From the NCBI RefSeq assembly GCF_000227135.1, contig NC_018263.1, positions 2,630,621 through 2,694,620 of the forward strand: 64,000 nt of DNA, given 5' to 3'. Source of the stretch: Leishmania donovani (lineage: Eukaryota > Euglenozoa > Kinetoplastea > Trypanosomatida > Trypanosomatidae). Position numbers and translations under genes: made by a program. The notes below the pieces were generated by a model. That model was given only the letters and a program-made list of their open reading frames with translations. It made no database searches and was not told where the DNA came from. Shown here one piece after another: positions 59,567 through 64,000 of this stretch (position 1 is its first letter; each line of letters begins with the position of its first letter).

Positions 59567-60373
59567 TCACGCCTCCACTTTTCTACGCTTCCGCGGCGAC
59601 TCTGCCGACTCCGTCACGGGCTTAAACTGGAAAGCGTGACCAAATATGGGCAAGCCCACGCGCTTGCTATTTGTACTTGTGGCCGCAACACGGATGTGAA
59701 GAATGTTCTTGAGCGGCACTGCGTCAGGGTGCTTGACAAACTTGTCCAAGAAGGCTATAATGTTCTCGACAATTTCCTGGGTCGAGAGCCCGGTGTGTCC
59801 CACGCGGCACGTGACCTGGTTGTCGCCACGGCGCGTCATCACGACAGTGTGCACCGCCTTTCGAAGCTTTTCCGGAAACTTGCCTTTGCTGCTCACCCAT
59901 GCGGGAACCTTGCGGTGCTCAAGAAACTCTCCTGTCAGCTGCCGCGGGTACTTGGTGAGCCCGTACACAATGAAGTGGTCGTAGCTCTTGGCAAACGAAC
60001 GCACCGCCACAGGGTCTGCCACCTTGGCCGCGAGTTTCTTGCTATCAATAACGCGCCTCACACGCTTAGCAACTGCATCGCCGTCCTCGCTCAGAGCGAA
60101 AACTAGGTCCTTATACTTCCGCTGCGGTGGCGGTGTGATCAAGCACAGAGTTCCGCTGACAACTTCGTGCGGCACCACGAAGTACAGTGGAACACGGTGC
60201 GCTGCAGGAGCAGCGAGAAAGGCAATTTGAACATCAACAGGCACGTTGTTGCTCTCTCGCACCGGCGCGAAAAGATCATCTACGTCGTTGCCTGACGTCT
60301 GCGCGGCGGTCTCTGAGGCAATAAAGGACACGAGCTTCTTTACAGCCTCCTCCGTTCGAACAAGAAAACTCAT
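59567..60373 (-). CDS. Ribosomal L1-domain protein, nucleolar (Utp30/RSL1D1-like)
   Basis: A 268-residue protein with an L1/L10a-type domain at about 45-235. Blocks that fit are VPLYFVVPHEVV (61-72), the region KYPRQLTGEFL, and the C-terminal part VGHTGLSTQEIVENIIAFLDKF (about 192-213), which resembles the G-x-x-x-M-x-x-x-E-I-V-x-N-I helix of the L1 family. The tail ends in RKRRKVEA, a good nuclear signal. It is longer than cytosolic L10a (about 215) and not a mitochondrial L1, so a role in small- or large-subunit assembly in the nucleolus is likely (Utp30, Cic1 or RSL1D1 type). The start is the first Met; it is preceded by a sense tract at about 60405-60390. Confidence 0.85.
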   Translation of the reverse strand: MSFLVRTEEAVKKLVSFIASETAAQTSGNDVDDLFAPVRESNNVPVDVQIAFLAAPAAHRVPLYFVVPHEVVSGTLCLITPPPQRKYKDLVFALSEDGDAVAKRVRRVIDSKKLAAKVADPVAVRSFAKSYDHFIVYGLTKYPRQLTGEFLEHRKVPAWVSSKGKFPEKLRKAVHTVVMTRRGDNQVTCRVGHTGLSTQEIVENIIAFLDKFVKHPDAVPLKNILHIRVAATSTNSKRVGLPIFGHAFQFKPVTESAESPRKRRKVEA

Positions 60374-61128
60374 CCTGCCGCACTAGAGCACAATACCACT
60401 GAAGGTGCCGAAGACAAAAAAGACACGGAATGAGGTATATCGCTGCAGTTGTGCAAGGTGGGGCAAGCATCCAAAGGCGAGCCAGTCCGTGTGTGCCGTT
60501 CAAGATGTGTATGCGCCATATTTCGTGATTCGGATAGGAGAGAGACGTCGACGCACACACGCAGAAGAAGGAAATGTGGGAGAGAGAAACGGGAACGCGT
60601 GAAACGCGAGGGGACAACAAGGTTGCCGCCGAAGCCCGTCTTCGACTTTGCATCGGTCTCCTCTTCCACGGCGTGTGCTATGGTGCACTGTGTACACGAG
60701 CCACAGCGCACCATAGCTCCACAAAGGCGTGTCAGTGCACCGCACAATTAGTTTATTTCGTCACGTGCAAAGGCAAAACCACTTACGAAAAATAAAAACA
60801 CTGTGCGATATAGCACACAAAACACGGTATCGAGAACGGTTCTTGTCCTCCGATCATGCACAGCGGTATGGCCGTAGTTCGGGGGTAGCCCGAAAGACGC
60901 TGGGAACAGAGGCATCCCAAAGGCACGCTTCGGCAGAGCCACAACAGATTTCGCTTACCCGCACACCCGCCATACACACACACACACCTTCGAATGTACC
61001 CCTATCCAGTCTCCCATTGTAGAGGTTTCACCGAGAGCGTCTCCTTCAGCGCAGCTTTGCACCGGGGCTCTTCTGCTAGCGCTGGGTAACGGGCACGCCG
61101 CCGGCACCCGGGAACGTGTACCAGTCAC
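60374..61128 (-). other. Intergenic region between KREPA2 and L1-domain genes
   Basis: KREPA2 3' UTR and L1-domain leader. A CA run at 60977-60987. No gene or repeat copy seen. Confidence 0.55.
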
Positions 61129-63012
61129 TCAGTTCAGTTTCGCAATCATGCCAGTTGGAAGACCCACGTGCACGACCGCCGAGGAGTATGTCTTTTGTGT
61201 TTTCTTATCCGTGAATGGCAAAACGCGCAGCGAACCACACGCGAACACGAGATCGCCATACACGAGCGTTCTGCCAAGCGTTCTAAAGGCAGCTGAGCTG
61301 CAGCGAACAGGAATCACCTCCGACTCGCTCTCGGACGAATCGGGGACAAAAAGCGACAAAAGCAACGCCCCGTCACTCGAAACTTCGCTATCCAGCACGC
61401 GGCCCGCCACAGTAATGTTACTCACAGACTGCGCGTACGGTTTCAGCTCCACTTCCGTCCACGCCGACCGTTGCGCCGACGAGCCGAAGGGCGATGTCAC
61501 CGTGAGGTCCACCGGGCTGGGAATGAAGGCCGGTAAGTCCGGAACCTCGCGCTTCTCGTTTCGCCGCCCATTTCGCAGCTCCTTCGGCAGCTCCTCCCCA
61601 TGCTTGGCCTTGCTATGCATTCGAAGGCCGTCATAAGTCGAAAAGCTCTTCTTGCAAACGGTGCACACGTGCGTCGCGGTGGGCCCCACCTCAGCCGGCC
61701 GGCTCGCGGAAGACGCTGAGAAAGAGGAAAAGAAGACGGCGTCATGAGCCTCAGCGCCGCCTGCCACCGCAGCTGCGTCCCTCGCAGCATACGGGGCTGC
61801 TGCCGACGAAGATTCGGTGAAAGGGCTCGGAGCTGCGGCGAACGGGGACGGAGTGAGAGCACTAGCAGCATCCACAAACGGTGAGGCCGGAGCCTCAAAC
61901 GAGGCCGCCGATCGCGCGGCAATCCCGGGCTCGGCAGCGGCCTGATCTGCTGGTTTCTTCAGCGAGCCGAACGGAGAGAGCCCTTGCCCAGCAAACGGAA
62001 AATCCGTCGTCCCAGCAAAAGGCGAGTCGTTGGCGCCGGCGGCGAAGGGAGAAGAGACGACGCTGATCGTGGTCGACGGTTCCTCGGCGGCGCTCGGAGC
62101 TGGGGTCGTAGCAGGTGACGGAGTCTGCCCAAACATGGGGAGCTGTCCAAACGGCGTTACAGGCGCCGTTTGCTGCTCTGCGAACCCCACCCTCGGGGCG
62201 GTTTTTGCAGCGTCCTTTGCTAGTTTTCGGAGGAACGGGTTCGGGCACCGAGCAGGACGCAATGGACCGAAAGACTCACCACACGCCAGCGCAAACGCGT
62301 CACCTATACCAATGCTGTAAAAGTTGACCTCGTTCTTCGTGAGCGGACCACCCGCGTCGGGGGGATACGGGCCACCCTCGAACGGGTTCTCACCCTCCGG
62401 ATTCATGACGCCGTACAACGGCTCGGCGCCGTCAGACGGGCGAGCGGCAAACACGCGCATTACCATGCTACTGTGAACAAACTGATCCCCCATACGCTTC
62501 ACCCCCGTGTCATCCCATACAGAGAGCATCTTTTCCATCACAAGACTTGGCACCTCGCGTTCGGCTTGGTGAAGTGGCTTTGGTGCCGGCTTCTCACGGC
62601 GCGCGGCACGCTCGTGAGTGTCTGGCACGATCGCTGTAACGACGGTTGGTGCCTGCGGAGGTGCATTACGAAATACACCCACCGGTGTCTGCAACGCCTG
62701 ATCCTCTCCCTGTCCCGGTCCAGCGCCTGCCTCCACCGTGCCCTCACCACTGTGCACCTGCTGAAGGTGCAGCTTTGCCGCCATCTCCAAGCGAAACGAC
62801 TTTTTGCAAACGCTACAGTGGAAGCGCCGGTCCGGGACGGCACTTTGATTCCGCACAGCCCCCAACAGAGCGGCGTTTGAGGCACCTTTCGCGGAGGCGA
62901 CAGCGCCCGACGCGTGTAAGGGCCAAGACGATACTTGGGGAAGCCGGCGCAGCGTGCAGCGGCTCGCTGCAGCAGCGGCCAAGACACCGATCCGCCTCTT
63001 CATTGTCATCAC
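61129..63012 (-). CDS. KREPA2: RNA-editing complex protein KREPA2 (MP63)
   Basis: A 627-residue protein with the layout of the large KREPA editosome proteins: a mitochondrial presequence-like N-terminus (1-35), two C2H2 zinc fingers, and a C-terminal OB-fold. The fingers are at 66-87 (Cys66, Cys69, His82, His87) and 450-471 (Cys450, Cys453, His466, His471). The OB-fold is about 515-627. KREPA2 holds the U-deletion or insertion subcomplex together in the 20S editosome and interacts with an RNA ligase. The size and gene-order place agree with T. brucei KREPA2, though KREPA1 is larger and cannot be fully excluded by eye. The linker (about 290-440) has about eight S-P-F-A-like units. Start: first Met; the second and fourth Met (61129-63012 frame, residues 2 and 4) are alternatives. 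Confidence 0.9.
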   Translation of the reverse strand: MMTMKRRIGVLAAAAASRCTLRRLPQVSSWPLHASGAVASAKGASNAALLGAVRNQSAVPDRRFHCSVCKKSFRLEMAAKLHLQQVHSGEGTVEAGAGPGQGEDQALQTPVGVFRNAPPQAPTVVTAIVPDTHERAARREKPAPKPLHQAEREVPSLVMEKMLSVWDDTGVKRMGDQFVHSSMVMRVFAARPSDGAEPLYGVMNPEGENPFEGGPYPPDAGGPLTKNEVNFYSIGIGDAFALACGESFGPLRPARCPNPFLRKLAKDAAKTAPRVGFAEQQTAPVTPFGQLPMFGQTPSPATTPAPSAAEEPSTTISVVSSPFAAGANDSPFAGTTDFPFAGQGLSPFGSLKKPADQAAAEPGIAARSAASFEAPASPFVDAASALTPSPFAAAPSPFTESSSAAAPYAARDAAAVAGGAEAHDAVFFSSFSASSASRPAEVGPTATHVCTVCKKSFSTYDGLRMHSKAKHGEELPKELRNGRRNEKREVPDLPAFIPSPVDLTVTSPFGSSAQRSAWTEVELKPYAQSVSNITVAGRVLDSEVSSDGALLLSLFVPDSSESESEVIPVRCSSAAFRTLGRTLVYGDLVFACGSLRVLPFTDKKTQKTYSSAVVHVGLPTGMIAKLN

Positions 63013-63452
63013 CTTCGGCGGGGAGGGAGGTCAGAGAAAGAAAATGCACGGAAGAGCGGCACCTCAGGTTAATTTCTGTCTTTCTACAACTTTTATCCAA
63101 AGGTCCAAACTGCGAACGTCGAAGGAGAAAATTGATGTGAGCAGAGAGAGTGCACGGTAGAGGAGAAATCAGGAGAAAACAAAGAGCTGCATGGCACAAG
63201 CAGCACCAGGCGAGCTCCCCCCCCCCCAACTGCCACTGCGAGACTTCGCGCCGAAAAACGCGACCCTGGCATAGAAGAAAAGTACAGAAGCGCAGCGGAA
63301 AGCGCACCTTCAAAGGCGAAAACTACTGCCCTCTTCCGCGGGAATTTTGGTTTGACCTTAACGACACTCTGTTGTCAGAGCTACAAAAACGCCAAAATGT
63401 CTAAAGAGCAGAAGCACTACCGCGCTCGAGCCACAAGAGCCGCGACTCCACC
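63013..63452 (-). other. Intergenic region between OB-fold and KREPA2 genes
   Basis: 3' UTR of the OB-fold gene and KREPA2 leader, with a run of eleven C at 63219-63229 (plus). No gene seen. Confidence 0.55.
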
Positions 63453-63860
63453 TTAAACTAGTTGAGCGACCGATACAATGGAGCCTAGTGAGTCCGTTAC
63501 TAGCAACTCAGTGGTGGTGAAGTAGGTGCCGTGAACAGGCACATACCTAGGTTTGTGGACGAGCTTAGATACAACGTGGACGAGCTCCCCCTCTCTCAGA
63601 TTTGCGAAGCAGTATCCTGCCATAGCCGCTCCTCGGCACCGCAGGTGAAACACCTGCTGCGAAGCAACTGCGCGCAGAGTTGGAGGCCACCGCGCCGGGA
63701 TGCCGCACTCCGTCAAGAGCAGCTTGCATGACCACTCCGGTTCTCCCTGGAGAGCCCCGCGACTAGGGTTCTGAATAACACCGACGCACGCATGAATAGA
63801 GAGCTCGCCCATCGAAGAAACCGCCGCACTACCTTGCAGTAGTGCCCTTGAGAAACGCAT
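63453..63860 (-). CDS. Small OB-fold protein, SSB/KREPA-like, probably mitochondrial
   Basis: A 135-residue protein. The first 16 residues (MRFSRALLQGSAAVSS) look like a mitochondrial presequence. The rest fits the single-stranded-DNA-binding type of OB-fold: FHLRCRGAAMAGYCFANLRE (about 71-90) corresponds to the strand and loop before K-G-x-x-V-x-V-x-G in SSB. LVHKPRYVPVHGTYFTTTELLV (about 100-121) corresponds to the L-x-x-R-x-Y-x-x-x-x-G-x-x-Y-x-x-x-E-I-V hairpin. The small KREPA proteins of the editosome share this fold. Which subfamily it belongs to cannot be told by eye. It lies next to the KREPA2 gene, which is suggestive but not evidence of joint action. The second Met (at residue 17) is a possible start without the presequence. 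Confidence 0.72.
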   Translation of the reverse strand: MRFSRALLQGSAAVSSMGELSIHACVGVIQNPSRGALQGEPEWSCKLLLTECGIPARWPPTLRAVASQQVFHLRCRGAAMAGYCFANLREGELVHVVSKLVHKPRYVPVHGTYFTTTELLVTDSLGSIVSVAQLV

Positions 63861-64000
63861 TTTTCAATGCCACCTGGTGCACATGCTCGCAGAGTCACGT
63901 TGCACGGCTATCATCGCGCCCACCGTGTACACGCAAAGGAAAACCAATAAGAGCAAAACAGAGTAAGAGAAAAGGGAAAGTAGACGAATAGCACAGAAAG
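63861..64000 (-). other. 5' flank of the OB-fold gene
   Basis: Purine-rich plus strand at 63935-63985, which reads as a sense pyrimidine tract and may serve trans-splicing. The window ends here. Confidence 0.5.

Noticed and set aside
1..64000. CRISPR array or bacterial-type operon
   Set aside because: No regular spacer repeats, no ribosome binding sites; all features are eukaryotic kinetoplastid.

Overview
The window is nuclear DNA of a kinetoplastid, most likely Leishmania or a very close relative. The coding regions are intronless. Every protein gene I can support lies on the minus strand, as in one polycistronic transcription unit read from right to left. Upstream of many starts, the sense strand has a polypyrimidine tract followed by an AG, as needed for spliced-leader trans-splicing. 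Trypanosomatid-specific genes are present (the editosome protein KREPA2, a three-domain tRNA ligase, BDF1). The gene order matches, from memory, the T. brucei chromosome 10 block that runs from prolyl oligopeptidase to KREPA2, which corresponds to part of Leishmania chromosome 36. I could not run a synteny search.

Layout from left to right, which is the reverse of transcription. 1-8.4 kb: prolyl oligopeptidase, ATP synthase OSCP and a beta-adaptin. 8.4-17.9 kb: a 9.5 kb interval with no credible gene, strongly T-poor on the plus strand. 17.9-18.8 kb: an FCP1/SCP-type phosphatase. 18.8-22.3 kb: another gene-free stretch. 22.3-23.6 kb: a broken SMYD-type SET/MYND methyltransferase gene. 24.3-38.3 kb: AFG1-like ATPase, UFL1, a hotdog thioesterase, an intact SET protein, an amino-acid transporter, a TMEM65 protein with EF-hands, and a 77-residue protein. 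38.9-46.6 kb: tRNA ligase Trl1, a Pro-rich ankyrin-like protein, an EVE-domain protein and bromodomain factor BDF1. 47.8-63.9 kb: a small membrane protein, a Nup155-type nucleoporin, an LRR protein, CCT-theta, an L1-domain nucleolar protein, KREPA2 and a small SSB-like OB-fold protein.

Three nearly identical elements of about 589 bp lie in the same orientation in three predicted 3' UTRs. They resemble the SIDER retroposons of Leishmania. The middle copy contains the only assembly gap; comparison with the other two copies says the gap should be 173 bases, not the 155 Ns given.

The genes do not form one pathway, as expected for a kinetoplastid unit. Themes recur: mitochondrial function (OSCP, AFG1, TMEM65, KREPA2, OB-fold protein), chromatin and nucleus (BDF1, EVE, SET, nucleoporin, CTD-type phosphatase), and RNA or ribosome work (Trl1, L1-domain protein, the Rsa3-like small protein). 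The most interesting items are the dead SMYD gene beside the gene-poor interval, the conserved stem-loops in the repeats, the EF-hand/TMEM65 fusion, and an EVE-domain protein in organisms that carry base J.
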